A stretch of 55,000 bases of DNA from Branchiostoma floridae (Eukaryota; Chordata; Leptocardii; Amphioxiformes; Branchiostomatidae): NCBI RefSeq assembly GCF_000003815.2, contig NC_049986.1:4346400-4401399 (forward strand), given 5' to 3'. The notes under the pieces were generated by a model. The model was given only the letters and a program-made list of their open reading frames with translations, ran no database searches and was not told the origin of the DNA. Below, piece by piece: positions 24,301 through 30,729 of this stretch. How positions within the stretch are numbered: position 1 is the stretch's first letter; each line of letters opens with the position of its first letter. A program made the position numbers and the translations under genes.

Positions 24301-27300
24301 CCAGACCGCTGGCACCTGGCACCTGTGGGCTCTGGGGTCACGGGAGTTCACGGGAGAAGGCCGAAAGAAAACTAATTTCCCCTCAGAAAAGTGCAGAAAT
24401 TAATAATTTGAAATTGGTTCATGCCAAAAATTTTACTTGGATCATTTTACCAACTATCTAATGCCTATCTACACCAAATTTGAGGTCATTCCATTGTAAT
24501 TCAATGGTACAGGGGGTCAAAATATACCGTTGTGGTCAAAACGTGACCTTTAAACTTCAATAAAATCATTTTAGAGGCAGATATGAAAAAAATGAGAAAA
24601 AAGCACCTCGGTATTGACCCACTCTACTCTTGTGCCAAATTTCAGGTCATTCGGTCCCGGAACGACGGAGATGATTCGATTTGAAGATTTGACAGGAGAA
24701 AGAAAGAAAGAAACATTACGAATACAATATATTTCACCATACCATATATGGTATGGCTGAAATATAAATAGAAATGTACTACAACAAGCATTAAGCATAG
24801 CGACTCTCGAGATCTGTTAAACTTAAATCAATATATTTTCAAAGCATCTACAGATTTTCTTAATGGTATATTGCCAGCCTTTCAAAATACCTCGAGATTT
24901 TTCTGAGCATCTTAAGATTTCTTAAATAATCTCAAGATTATAGCCAAACATCTCATTATTGATTCGAAACATCTTTCTTGGGAGTTCGAAAGATTCTTTT
25001 CTTGTTCAGCAAAGCCTGGGGACCTCCGGTATGGGGCATTATCATCCGTTGTGTACCAGAGAAGTTTTTCTACAAATTGTAAGGTACGTTAGTTTGAGCT
25101 ACAAACGGCTACAAGCATTAGTCCGAAGTGAATATCAGCCTGACCACTTTTATTCACAAGCTGTAAAACAACGTGAAATACACATGCTTTTAACGTCATG
25201 TGGCGGATCTTTAAAAAAATTGTGACCTGAAGAATAAAGGTGCACTCTCACCGGACGCTTGCGGCATTGCGGGGTTCGAAAGATACTCAACGAATTTTAG
25301 AGATAAAGAGCGAATCTTCTTATTTTTGTACTTTGTCGTCTTCTAAGTCATACTTTTACGTATTACGCAATATCTACATTACAAAAATTAACAAAACAGT
25401 GACGCAGTGAACGAACCCCACAATGCCTCAGGTGTGCCCCAAGTCCAGTGAGAGTGCACCTTTACGCACCTGGTGCAAGGAAGTTTCTGGGAATGTGCAG
25501 TTGCACACTGACAGTGACCGGGCACATCACGCCGAGGGTGTCCATACACACCAGGACACACACGCACACAGCAATGAACAGCATCTTCTTCCCCAGGGGC
25601 GGGCCTTTTCTGCCTGTGATGGGGACAAATCTTAGATGTGAGCTGTTTCATATAGACTTTTAGCTAAGGGCACAACCCGCCGTGCGTGCAAATACGCGTG
25701 CTGTCTACGTGCCAAAACGTGGGCAATATTTTGGGATCCGTAAGTGGTAAGTACCGTCTCCGTACGAACGCGTAGGGAATCCGACGGATTTTGGAGCACG
25801 CAGACACGTCGAAGAATTTAACGTGGAGGCAAAACTTTGTGTACCATCGGGCTGCGGATTCGCCCCCCGTACGTGCCAGTACGGGTGAAGCGCCTGCCCT
25901 GTACAGCCTGAACATTTCAGAAAGACGTGGCGGACGTGGCCTCCCCAAAAACACGTTCGGACAAATTGCACGTACGGCGGGTTGTGCCCTTAGCTTTTGG
26001 AAACTCGATCAGCACCAAGGACATCAGTGTTGTTGAGGAACACCCTGCTTTTCGCATGCTCAATAACTACGTACTAAGAACAAAACATATGTAGATCTTT
26101 CAAAAAGAGTGTTGAAATAGACAGAAACGTTTAACCGGTAATTACAACGTTCATATCAATATGCCATTTACGTCTAAATTTCCGTCCGTAGTCATAGTTT
26201 TAGAATAGACTAGTATTGTTGTGGTCAGTGCTTTTTCATTTATGCCATTCAATGTACCACGTACAACTGTCGAGCAATAAAGTTCATTCATTCATTCGTT
26301 CGTTCGTTCGTTCGTTCATTCATTCATTCATTCATTCATATCATTCATTCATTCATTCATTCATTTATTCATTCATTCATTCATTCATTCATTCATTCAT
26401 TCATCTGTTACAAATCTGAATATTATTCGGTTTCCTGTTACTTTTGAGAAAAAAATCGGAGAACATAAACTGAAAGTAATCCAAAATTTGAAGGAACTAA
26501 TACTAACAACACTAAACCTGTCACCTTTTGATTTCGAGTTCCATCGACTTTTCCCTTCATTGTCCGCCTCGGTCCCACTGTCCTGGTCAGCCTCGGTACA
26601 GACGTCCTTGGTCACCGTCTCAGGGCCACGGTCTTCAGTCGCAAACAAAATGGACAAACAAATCAGTTGATCCACCAAAAAAAAGTCACTCAAGCAACTG
26701 GATATGGTTTTGGAAACGGTCAGTGTCACTGACGAAGGATAGTGGATTCTATCCGAAACGTCTGACCGTTTCCAAAACCATATCCAGTTGCTTGAGTAAC
26801 TACTTTTTGGTGTATCTTATTACCTGGATGTCTAACCTACATCGAAAAATCAGTTGATCATCGTCTCCGCGTATTAAAATGACATAGGTTGTTTAAAGTA
26901 TGAAAGTATGATCTCAATAAGAAGGCTATATGAAGGCTATGTCACCATTTTCTCAATGATTATGTGAATGACATTCTCTCTCTGACATTAATTGTACATT
27001 ATATACTGTCGCTTCTCAGCAGAAGCTAACATTGTAGAGAACTACTACCCTGATGGTACCCAGGCTAATGTATTCACCTATTTGCAATCAAACTGTTTCC
27101 TGCAATCAAAAAGATTCCTTTGAGCCAGCGGAAAGTAAAGAGGATGCACTTTTTCCACAACATGATATCCAGGCATTTATGATTCGTTACTCGAATCACG
27201 TGTCTCTAAGTCACGTGACCAGAGTTTGTTTGTTTGTTTTATTTGGATCTCCATTAGTGATACTAAATGTAGTATCACTATTCTTCCTGGAGTAACTGAA

Positions 27301-30173
27301 TCATCACTCCTGAAGAAGGTCGACGGAAGTGCGACTAAAAATTCGAGGTAAGCTAATTTTGGTGTTGTAAGACAGTGGAAAATATTCAATATGTACTACG
27401 TCCACACAGATGAGCTTTCATGCTAATATGATATCCTGTTGGTTCAACAGAGCACAGAAACGACAACTCAACTTTACCTGTCATCAGCGATCTTTTGCAC
27501 GACGTGTTGGACAGAGGTGTGGACGTGAGGAAGGTGACTCTCTGTGTCTTCATGTTTCTTGTGAAGTGCTCAAAGTCCTCGGGTACAGAGTCGTTTTTAC
27601 TGTCTGCGGGAAGGATAAGGTCATGAGGTTTAACGTCTACTGCGACGTCAACAGCATTGGTTGTCTGTCCATTGACAAGGTCTTCTGCTTCTGTACTTAT
27701 GTACCCTGAATTATCAGGAACGCCGTCCTTGTTTGGCAGCATTTCTCCAAACGTTAACTCGGTGCCGCCATGGCGACCAATCTCCGAGTTTTGTGCACTC
27801 CCGTTTGGAATGCTGACATCGGGTGTCTTTCCCGGCCTTTTCTTCAGAATGGAAGGAGGCAGAGTTGACGTTTCCGATGAGCAGTTGAAGACGACTTTGA
27901 TTTCATGGCCACTTTTCGCGCGATCACCCTCCCCGTTGTCATCGCTGTCGGACTCCGGCGGGCTACACTCTGTCTCACTGTCAGTGTCGTTCCTCCCCGT
28001 CTCCCTCACAGGGACTCCATTGTACAGGTCTGACTTCCTCCTGGACACAGAAAAGACGATCGATCATAATCAAGAAGTTCAGATCTACAGAAACACGAAG
28101 ACGACTGCCTCCTTCGAAATTAAACTCTCCCTGGTATTGTCTAGGCGACCTATGCACTGACCCTGACCTCTTGCCGTAGATACCATTATGACCACTAGAC
28201 GCTATTCTATATGGTCTACGATATACAATAGTTTTTATGTACTTAGAAGATATCATTGATCGTTAGTTTGTCCATGTACAACTCCATTTGTATTGTCTTT
28301 GTCTCTGTCTCTGTCAACAGGGCTAGCCCATTGTAATAGCTACAGGCTAGTTGGGTAGCCATGGATGTATGTGCTGAACAGCCAAGCCAAAGTGAAAAAA
28401 ATGAAACATCATGTTTTAAACATGCGATTGAAATGATTTTCGATTTGATTCGGAAATTTGTAAGTTCATTGAGGCAGACATATTTACCCAAGTGGTGTCT
28501 TTTTACCTTCCATCATGCAATGTGTGCATATCATTAATATCATTAGCCAGGGAATTGTGCCAGGTAACATCATTGTGCCCAAACTTCACTAAACAGCAGT
28601 GTTTTTCTGAAAATACTATTGATTGATGATTTTATTATACTACTTGTGCATCAAAAAAACACAAATGCACCAAAAAAGCACCCATTGGAAAGTAAAGAAA
28701 ATGATATTTGTCAACAATTATTACAAAAACAATTCATCAATCAACTTGATATTTACCTGAGCAGCCTCCGTCTGTGAGAATCTCTAAGTGAATTGAAGCT
28801 GCTGGCTCCGTGTGGACCAGTCTTGTTGATGGTACTGCTAACATCACCTCTCTTCTTGTGCCAAGTACGGCGCTTCTCTTGGAGATAGATGAACGCAAAG
28901 ATCGAGGAGAGGATGAAAACTGCAACCTAAAACATGACATTTGGCATTCATCATAAAATCATAAATTCATGTAATCATAAAAGATAATCTTCTCATGTCA
29001 AATAACGTATGTGACCTTTGACTTCCAGGTCACGTGACGATTCTATATAATCAATAGACTACAACACAACATGTTTGCCCATTTTGGTCTATCTGACCAT
29101 TCTCGGAGAGGAAAATAATTCTCGTGTTTTTTTTTAATCAGCCGAAAATTAATGAACGCGCTGATGTCATCCACAAAATTTACTTGCTGTGGCCTTATTA
29201 CAATTTTACTGTAACTCAGCTCAGTTTTCCATGCTCGTGTCCTTACATACCAGTATCACCACCGTGACGACGATTGTATTATTGTTTGTGGCGGCAGCAG
29301 ACGGCTGCACTACCGTGGCCTCCCCGGTCAGGTTGGTGCCGGGCCCGTCAGAGCCGCCCCGATACACGTGCATCTGCAGGGCCCCGGACTCCCTTCTTTC
29401 CATGCGCCAGTGTACATACACAGTTTGTACCGAGTCGCCTTTGATCTCTGTATATGGGCAGAGAAATGCTATATAAAATTCCAAAAACAGTTTCATCGGG
29501 TTGGTAGAATATGTGGCTAAGCTTGTATCCCCCCTCAACCCCAGTGATAAACCGGGACGAGGGGGATACAAGCTTAGCCACGTTTGGGATTGTTTTCTCA
29601 CCGCAAAAGCGCCACCTACATCGGCTACATATAGCGGTGAGAAGCAGAACTCCAGTAAGAAGCTCTGATAAAGGTGTTTAAGAGATATCGAAACGTAAGC
29701 AATATAAGTAGCTGCTGGTTGGGTAAAAAGAATTTTCCTATATCCTATGTAAAATTATAGAGCATACAGACTCCATGTACAGAGATTTTCTTATTGAATT
29801 CTCTTATTGATTTTACGCTTTAAACGCGTGAGTTCTGAAATAATTTGAGGCTAGGCTAATGACATCCATGTTTTATGATAGGATATGCTTTATTATTAAT
29901 ACGCCACAGAGGCGTCACAAAAAAATGTAACAAATGCTACTCACCAAGGACGGCACTAGGGAAGCCCCCTTGCGGTACGTCATCAAGCACACTAAGGCTG
30001 CCAGGGAAATCATTGATGAAATACAGAACTTCAGTTCCGTTGTTGATCGCTAGAGGCACTGTCACCCGTCTGACATCGCAGGCAGGATCGGCACCTTGCT
30101 CGACCCCTTCACCATGAGATATGCTCGTCACAGAGAATAAGTAACAGGTCACAAGCACGAGTGTGAGGTGCAT
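5942..30173 (-). CDS. ASTN-like: Astrotactin-like transmembrane MACPF protein gene (multi-exon)
   Basis: Homologue of vertebrate astrotactins (ASTN1/ASTN2), membrane proteins acting in glia-guided neuronal migration and in trafficking of surface adhesion proteins. I built 23 exons with GT-AG sites and compatible phases: 29945-30173, 29251-29447, 28757-28926, 27478-28040, 25470-25613, 22594-22767, 21042-21126, 20380-20454, 19513-19601 (tentative), 18454-18592, 17713-17873, 16979-17181, 15712-15880, 15181-15305, 14214-14366, 13656-13832, 11320-11468, 10531-10680, 9734-9867, 8654-8820, 7736-7871, 6995-7098, 5942-6345. About 1,365 residues plus a probable missing small exon, close to the roughly 1,300 of vertebrate astrotactins. 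Order: signal peptide, TM1 (about 130-156), acidic linker, TM2 (about 395-420), Cys-rich/EGF-like modules, MACPF core with YGTHYI (about 920), FnIII-like region, annexin-like C-terminus. The phase break between exons 9 and 10 is unresolved. Family call is strong; orthology to ASTN1 versus ASTN2 is not assigned. Confidence 0.93.
6467..6643. mobile_element. Foldback element with about 35-bp inverted ends
   Basis: GAATTCTTGTACACAACCAA near 6478 is inverted at the right end (TTGGTTGTGTACAAGAATTC, about 6609-6629). Lies in the last intron of the astrotactin-like gene. Confidence 0.85.
6651..6724. mobile_element. Short hairpin element (CCTGGGTACCAT / ATGGTACCCAGG), copy 1
   Basis: Stem CCTGGGTACCATCC plus TTCTACCGGGGC, a short loop with GAGTGTAAGGA, and the inverted arm. 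Related copies lie at 13435-13519 and 30911-31005; a one-arm remnant is near 27052. Confidence 0.85.
6995..7098 (-). CDS. ASTN-like: ASTN-like exon 22: end of FnIII-like region
   Basis: Encodes RISARVLTRDGAVSPPDVLV then RTECQTP, aligned to [20 protein letters not shown] and KTPCP. Acceptor CACTGCAG, donor GTGAGCACC. Confidence 0.9.
7736..7871 (-). CDS. ASTN-like: ASTN-like exon 21: FnIII-like region, second half
   Basis: Encodes ELVLSVLDDAVFNRANSC and FSLLLACLKPDTSY, matching TVLSFVDDIISGAKSPC and ISLIIRCLEPDTIY of astrotactins. Acceptor TTCCACAG, donor GTAATTAT. Confidence 0.93.
8276..8509. mobile_element. MITE with AAGGTGCACTCTCAC ends, copy 1
   Basis: Inverted ends AAGGTGCACTCTCACTGCAC and the diverged GTGCAGCGCACCTT. 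The interior (GGGGTTCG, ATATTGCGTAATATGTAAAAG, ATTCGTTGAGTGTCTTTCGA) is the reverse of the copy at 25239-25465. In an astrotactin-like intron. Confidence 0.82.
8654..8820 (-). CDS. ASTN-like: ASTN-like exon 20: FnIII-like region, first half
   Basis: Encodes YQPITDQPSDVALAVAWQH and HVTDYQFIVREV, aligned to the fibronectin type III segment LVVLEWEHS and QIVDYLLRQE of astrotactins. Phase 2 in, 1 out. Confidence 0.88.
9030..9290. repeat. Dispersed repeat (CTTCGC..TGCAGCTAG..TCAC), copy 1
   Basis: Shares ACTTCGCGTTGCAGCTAG, GTCCCAAA and TACCCCCCTCC...CATGACTGA with 30480-30650, and a shorter block with 19130-19230. Confidence 0.6.
9734..9867 (-). CDS. ASTN-like: ASTN-like exon 19
   Basis: Encodes AFLSYLWCNGEGEVVGDTC then RCDFHP and LVCAPPPKP, matching ATMSSLWCSGTGDVIEDWC, RCDSTAFG and PTCAPLPQP. 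Donor GTACGTAG, acceptor TTCTTGCAG. Confidence 0.93.
10531..10680 (-). CDS. ASTN-like: ASTN-like exon 18
   Basis: Fifty in-phase codons: VRMVLRSWGRCAMGGCC and TPTPLYELLTDKHTKE match VRMECQSRGRCPSSCPLC and KAAPIYELVTNNQTQR of astrotactins. Donor GTACAG is confirmed by continuity with exon 19. Confidence 0.92.
10790..11080. repeat. Partial copy of the 1.3-kb repeat family, reverse orientation
   Basis: Has ACTGGATGGATTGTGAGGAC, GACCCCCTACCGTCTTGCTC and TGGAACTACAGG blocks, the reverse of 12600-12850, with no octamer array. Confidence 0.65.
11320..11468 (-). CDS. ASTN-like: ASTN-like exon 17
   Basis: Encodes ASEGSQSFDAFIDSFLRAEQ followed by an acidic stretch, in the position of the FPEYITSLSDSGTKRM part of ASTN1 but only weakly similar. 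Phase supports it: phase 1 in, phase 0 out, donor GTAAGG, acceptor TCTCATAG. Confidence 0.78.
11589..12920 (+). repeat. 1.3-kb repeat with internal octamer-bearing tandem units, copy A
   Basis: Runs from ACTAGAGTTCCACGAACAC to AGCCATTCTGGCAAAGGTAA. The middle holds tandem units of roughly 250 bp containing ATTATGCAAAT and its reverse ATTTGCATAAT. The whole unit recurs reversed at 21205-22577. In the intron between astrotactin-like exons 16 and 17. No coding sequence. Confidence 0.88.
13020..13400 (+). mobile_element. Degenerate LINE reverse-transcriptase 3' fragment
   Basis: Encodes ETGRYHNIARNQWFRPFF then QKQIENESHLFTEYPTHNVW, the pattern seen near the C-terminus of non-LTR retrotransposon ORF2 proteins (RYxxIPRxxRxCxxC, IExExHFLxxCPxYxxxR) with its cysteines lost. 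The ORF stops at 13273 and is not functional. Lies in an astrotactin-like intron. Confidence 0.6.
13435..13519. mobile_element. Short hairpin element (CCTGGGTACCAT), copy 2
   Basis: Same arms as at 6651-6724, with the loop CTCATTACTAGGGTAGCGAG; the right arm is partly degraded. Confidence 0.8.
13656..13832 (-). CDS. ASTN-like: ASTN-like exon 16: MACPF signature exon
   Basis: Contains VMEKYGTHYISQAVFGYR, with YGTHYI the classic membrane-attack-complex/perforin signature; vertebrate astrotactins have FGNHYI here. Upstream SPRSDFIHV aligns to TSRADFVAL, downstream QWLWRTF to RRLWLEY. The signature shows the fold; no pore-forming activity should be inferred from it. Confidence 0.93.
14214..14366 (-). 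CDS. ASTN-like: ASTN-like exon 15: MACPF region
   Basis: Encodes VRSGQPYIKTFTPEYLRQEG and then FLFRQELSVYSEQYRVYLRH, corresponding to the segment between GMVNFSEVSG and YHIKLNQVAIS in ASTN1. Only this part of the surrounding long ORF is exon. Donor GTGAGTT; phase 1 in and out. Confidence 0.82.
14442..14660. mobile_element. MITE with GTAACGCTAGTTCACC ends, copy 1
   Basis: Left GTAACGCTAGTTCACCTTTA and right AGGTGAACCAGCGTTAC are inverted, with further pairing inside (GGTTTCAAAT / ATTTGAAACC type arms). A second copy is at 18233-18453. It causes most of the 214-codon minus-strand ORF here. Confidence 0.85.
15181..15305 (-). CDS. ASTN-like: ASTN-like exon 14: MACPF region
   Basis: Phase selects the frame YSLSPLLVPDEVEVTEAVRT, aligned to FARGLDQQLPDGLVVATV of astrotactins. 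One sequon (NYT). Acceptor CACCAG, donor GTTAGTATC. Longer ORFs in other frames here are spurious. Confidence 0.82.
15712..15880 (-). CDS. ASTN-like: ASTN-like exon 13: start of MACPF region
   Basis: Encodes GECELKQCVPNPTHGD and then PLGFRQMQHGYNQRTKTITN, aligned to LFGEMFFGYNNHSKEV at the start of the astrotactin MACPF region. Phase 1 in, 2 out; acceptor TTTGTAG, donor GTGGGTTT. Confidence 0.88.
15896..16145. mobile_element. Foldback element, copy 1 (TGACGTCACG core)
   Basis: Contains AACTGTAATATCCAACAC, GACAAAG/CTTTGTC, GTGACGTCACGTTATGCAGA, ACTCGATAAGCAGTGGATCA and an inverted right end (GAATATTACAGTTAAATTAC). It recurs at 49607-49825 and in fragments at 36600-36760. Confidence 0.8.
16742..16930 (+). 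mobile_element. tRNA-derived SINE
   Basis: A-box-like TGGTGCAATAGCTAGAG and B-box-like GTCCTGAATTCGATACTC are spaced as in a tRNA promoter, followed by a non-tRNA body (GACGGTGGAGTGACGCCCAC). The cloverleaf is degenerate, so it is not a functional tRNA gene. A head fragment may be present at 18891-18935. Confidence 0.65.
16979..17181 (-). CDS. ASTN-like: ASTN-like exon 12: Cys-rich EGF-like region
   Basis: With exon 11 it reads ACSCREGYRLAGDGRTC (family: CGCIEDYKLGVDGRSC). A second Cys-rich stretch with CNGTGRAEGGC and CVCNPTCC looks longer than in vertebrate astrotactins, possibly an extra disulfide module. Acceptor GATATAG, donor GTACGTTTT. Confidence 0.9.
17713..17873 (-). CDS. ASTN-like: ASTN-like exon 11: EGF-like module
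   Basis: Encodes RCPSWLKLTSDGSGCYDH then DVDCSDGYDGGCDHTCI, closely matching CPSGLSPMKDSSGCYD and GVDCSDGFNGGCEQLCL of astrotactins. Phase 0 in, 2 out; donor GTACGCAA. Confidence 0.93.
17990..18145. repeat. Foldback-like element with GC-rich core
   Basis: GTTATGCTACGGTTACA near the left pairs with TGTGACCATAGCATAAC at the right, flanking a GC-rich middle with CGGGCCCG/GCCCGGCCGGG blocks. Ends are imperfect. Confidence 0.6.
18233..18453. mobile_element. MITE with GTAACACCAGTTCACC ends, copy 2
   Basis: Arms AACACTAGTTCGCCTTTATC and GATAAAGGTGAACTGGTGTT are inverted. The right end (GTTAC) directly abuts astrotactin-like exon 10, so its minus-strand GT is that exon's splice donor. Confidence 0.88.
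18454..18592 (-). CDS. ASTN-like: ASTN-like exon 10
   Basis: Encodes NLLDALSFTDEDDFVGSFGP then a Cys-containing stretch ending FTGCQ, parallel to EVLLDSFGP and STGCVCPSG of astrotactins. Acceptor TTTTGCAG. The donor GTAACACC coincides with the end of an inverted-repeat transposon at 18233-18453. Confidence 0.87.
19513..19601 (-). CDS. ASTN-like: ASTN-like exon 9 (tentative boundaries)
   Basis: Joined to exon 8 it reads VFRFRCYRNGTFQILF and on to NFTITKRREEAE, which aligns without a gap to the FRFTYTLGEGMW...SFVIP stretch. The acceptor is TAGCAGAG. The likely donor (GTATGATAG) leaves phase 1 whereas exon 10 requires phase 2, so at least one more small exon, or a different donor, is expected between 18593 and 19512. 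Confidence 0.6.
19795..20005. mobile_element. Foldback element with about 45-bp GC-rich inverted ends
   Basis: Left ACGTCACATTTCCAAACCGG and right CCGGTTTGGAAATGTGACGT are perfectly inverted, with GGCCGG-rich inner arms. A diverged relative may lie at 32720-32860. Explains the long minus-strand ORF at 19794-20267. Confidence 0.85.
20380..20454 (-). CDS. ASTN-like: ASTN-like exon 8
   Basis: A 75-nt exon encoding AYNLRTSQQSVSRVFR, aligned to GFDLVLGEQPSDKIFRF of ASTN1. Acceptor TTTTGCCAG, donor GTTTGC; leaves phase 2. Confidence 0.82.
20540..20760 (+). repeat. Partial copy of the 1.3-kb repeat family, with poly-G run
   Basis: Carries GGTACTGCAGCAGGACTTCG, a run of about 12 G, and CCCAACGCCTACCCACATAA, then leads into the CA microsatellite. 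Confidence 0.6.
20763..20975. repeat. (CA)n microsatellite
   Basis: About 210 bp of imperfect CA repeats immediately upstream (in plus coordinates) of astrotactin-like exon 7. Confidence 0.98.
21042..21126 (-). CDS. ASTN-like: ASTN-like exon 7: first EGF-like module
   Basis: Encodes GKCLCMAGYLADQQYPHLC then VRNEWPG, matching GECLCYEGYMKDPVHKHLC and IRNEWG of astrotactins. Acceptor TTTTCAG, donor GTGCGTTG, phase 1 in and 2 out. Confidence 0.92.
21205..22577 (-). repeat. 1.3-kb repeat with internal octamer-bearing tandem units, copy B
   Basis: Reverse-oriented counterpart of 11589-12920: begins TTACCTTTGCCAGAATGGCT, ends GTATGTGTTCGTGGAACTCT then AGTT. Tandem ATTATGCAAAT / ATTTGCATAAT pairs occupy about 21635-22160. 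Lies in the intron between exons 6 and 7, 16 nt from exon 6. Confidence 0.88.
22594..22767 (-). CDS. ASTN-like: ASTN-like exon 6: ectodomain after TM2
   Basis: Starts GSRFILQRESD, nearly identical to the GSRFILLEGSQ stretch of astrotactins, and ends CEHACDPDTG, matching CEHQCDPETG at the start of the first EGF-like module. Phase 1 in and out. The donor lies 16 nt from the end of the repeat copy at 21205-22577. Confidence 0.93.
22900..25230. other. Intron 5 sequence, no feature recognised
   Basis: Long AT-rich part of the intron between astrotactin-like exons 5 and 6. It includes a GAAAGAAAGAAAG run near 24700; ORFs here look random. Confidence 0.5.
25239..25465. mobile_element. MITE with TAAAGGTGCACTCTCAC ends, copy 2
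   Basis: Ends TAAAGGTGCACTCTCAC and GTGAGAGTGCACCTTTA are inverted and consistent with a TA target-site duplication. Its right end is part of the splice donor region of astrotactin-like exon 5 (donor GTGCG, then TAAAGG). Confidence 0.87.
25470..25613 (-). CDS. ASTN-like: ASTN-like exon 5: second transmembrane segment
   Basis: Only one of the three open frames keeps phase with exon 4: KKMLFIAVCVCVLVCMD is TM2, followed by VTVSVQLHIPRNFLAPG, which parallels the VVKITLHVPEHLIADG stretch of ASTN1. A different frame gives a longer but spurious Cys-rich ORF. The donor (GTGCGTAAAGG) runs directly into an inverted-repeat transposon. Confidence 0.88.
25672..25995. mobile_element. MITE with GGGCACAACCCGCCGT inverted ends, copy 2
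   Basis: Ends AGCTAAGGGCACAACCCGCC and GGCGGGTTGTGCCCTTAGCT are perfectly inverted; the best preserved of three copies. It lies just upstream of astrotactin-like exon 5. Confidence 0.92.
26282..26405. repeat. (TTCA)n microsatellite
   Basis: About 30 units of TTCA/TTCG; produces a Ser-Phe-Ile-His repeat ORF that is not a gene. Confidence 0.97.
26672..26814. mobile_element. Hairpin with about 50-bp arms
   Basis: CTCAAGCAACTGGATATGGT and ACCATATCCAGTTGCTTGAG are inverted, continuing through TTTGGAAACGGTCAG; the loop is GACGAAGGATAGTGGATTCT followed by ATCCGAAACG. Few mismatches, so recent. In the intron between exons 4 and 5. Confidence 0.9.
27478..28040 (-). CDS. ASTN-like: ASTN-like exon 4: long acidic linker between TM1 and TM2
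   Basis: A 563-nt exon, the longest in the gene, encoding about 187 low-complexity, Ser/Asp/Glu-rich residues (for example DTDSETECSPPESDSDD). It lies where vertebrate astrotactins have their loop between the two membrane segments. No folded domain is recognised; it is probably disordered. The acceptor TGTGTCCAG and donor GTAAAG keep the frame with exons 3 and 5. Confidence 0.85.
28757..28926 (-). CDS. ASTN-like: ASTN-like exon 3: second half of TM1 and basic juxtamembrane region
   Basis: Begins VAVFILSSIFAFIYLQEKRR, completing TM1 followed by a strongly basic stop-transfer cluster, then a polar Ser/Arg-rich tail. Phase 0 in, phase 2 out. Acceptor TGTTTTAG, donor GTAAAT. Confidence 0.88.
29251..29447 (-). 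CDS. ASTN-like: ASTN-like exon 2: ectodomain and first half of TM1
   Basis: Joined to exon 1 it reads AVLEIKGDSVQTVYVHW, matching the FVLEISGN...VRW stretch of astrotactins. It ends in NNNTIVVTVVIL, the first half of membrane segment 1, so an intron splits TM1. Acceptor TATACAG, donor GTATGTAAG. It contains one N-glycosylation sequon (NLT). Confidence 0.9.
29510..29582. repeat. Perfect-arm hairpin (GTGGCTAAGCTTGTATCCCC)
   Basis: GTGGCTAAGCTTGTATCCCC and GGGGATACAAGCTTAGCCAC flank a 24-bp or so loop, just upstream of exon 2 of the astrotactin-like gene. A GCTTCTCACCGC-type block shared with 6540-6600 follows. Confidence 0.88.
29945..30173 (-). CDS. ASTN-like: ASTN-like exon 1: start codon, signal peptide, N-terminal ectodomain
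   Basis: The ATG at 30173-30171 opens a hydrophobic leader (MHLTLVLVTCYLFSVTS) typical of a signal peptide, which is why this start was chosen. The mature part includes FINDFPGSLSVLDDV, resembling the N-terminal VRNDFPGEMVVVDDL segment of astrotactin. The exon ends phase 1 at a strong donor (GTGAGT, 29944 downward). A possible acceptor (TTACTTACAG) ending at 30229 suggests the exon carries about 55 nt of 5' UTR. Confidence 0.9.
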
Positions 30174-30479
30174 GGTAGGCTTGTATTGTTTCGCGGGTCC
30201 GATACACTTCTTCTGTTGTGTCTGTACTCTGTAAGTAACACATTACATGTTACGTAAGAGTACTGTCATGATCAATAACCGAAGGAGGCCATGGCCAGAA
30301 ACTAACATGTTGTGAAGCTGGCATGCTATTTGGTCGAAAGCATTGTGGAATCGCCTCCGTTACAGGAATACCCAACTAGATTTAGATGTGACTAATTCGA
30401 CCTATTCGACACAAGACTTGTTTATAGATATGGTTGAAGGGTTAACATAGATAAGTTCTCTTTATACAGTGTATGTTAG

Positions 30480-30650
30480 TACCTAGCCGACGTTTCGGTG
30501 ACCGTCTGTCACATAACCTTATAACAAGGCGATTCTATTTGGTTGTACTTCGCACTGCAGCTAGGTATCGCTGCTTCAGCGGCGTAAACATTCGGTCCCA
30601 AACGTGACTGTGTGTGTATCCCCCCTCCTTAGTTCATGACTGACGTACCA
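30480..30650. repeat. Dispersed repeat (CTTCGC..TGCAGCTAG..), copy 2
   Basis: Matches 9030-9290 through ACTTCGCACTGCAGCTAGGT, GTCCCAAACGTGACT and CCCCCCTCC...CATGACTGACGTA. Confidence 0.6.
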
Positions 30651-30729
30651 GATTCGACCATGGAGCAGATCGAAGAGAGTGGTGATGTCATTTCCAGACA
30701 GACATTCGGGGAGTCGACATCAAACAAAC
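30649..30729 (-). other. Candidate 5' UTR exon of the astrotactin-like gene
   Basis: Flanked by a pyrimidine-rich acceptor (TTTCTTCTGTTTAG) and a good donor (GTACGTCAG) on the minus strand, 476 bp upstream of the start codon. One frame is open but resembles no astrotactin sequence, and the signal peptide begins downstream, so a non-coding leader exon is the best reading. It needs transcript evidence. Confidence 0.35.

Noticed and set aside
25388-25651. Cys-rich minus-strand ORF (PGEEDAVHCCVRVCPG)
   Set aside because: Wrong frame over exon 5; the phase-compatible frame encodes TM2 and matches astrotactin.
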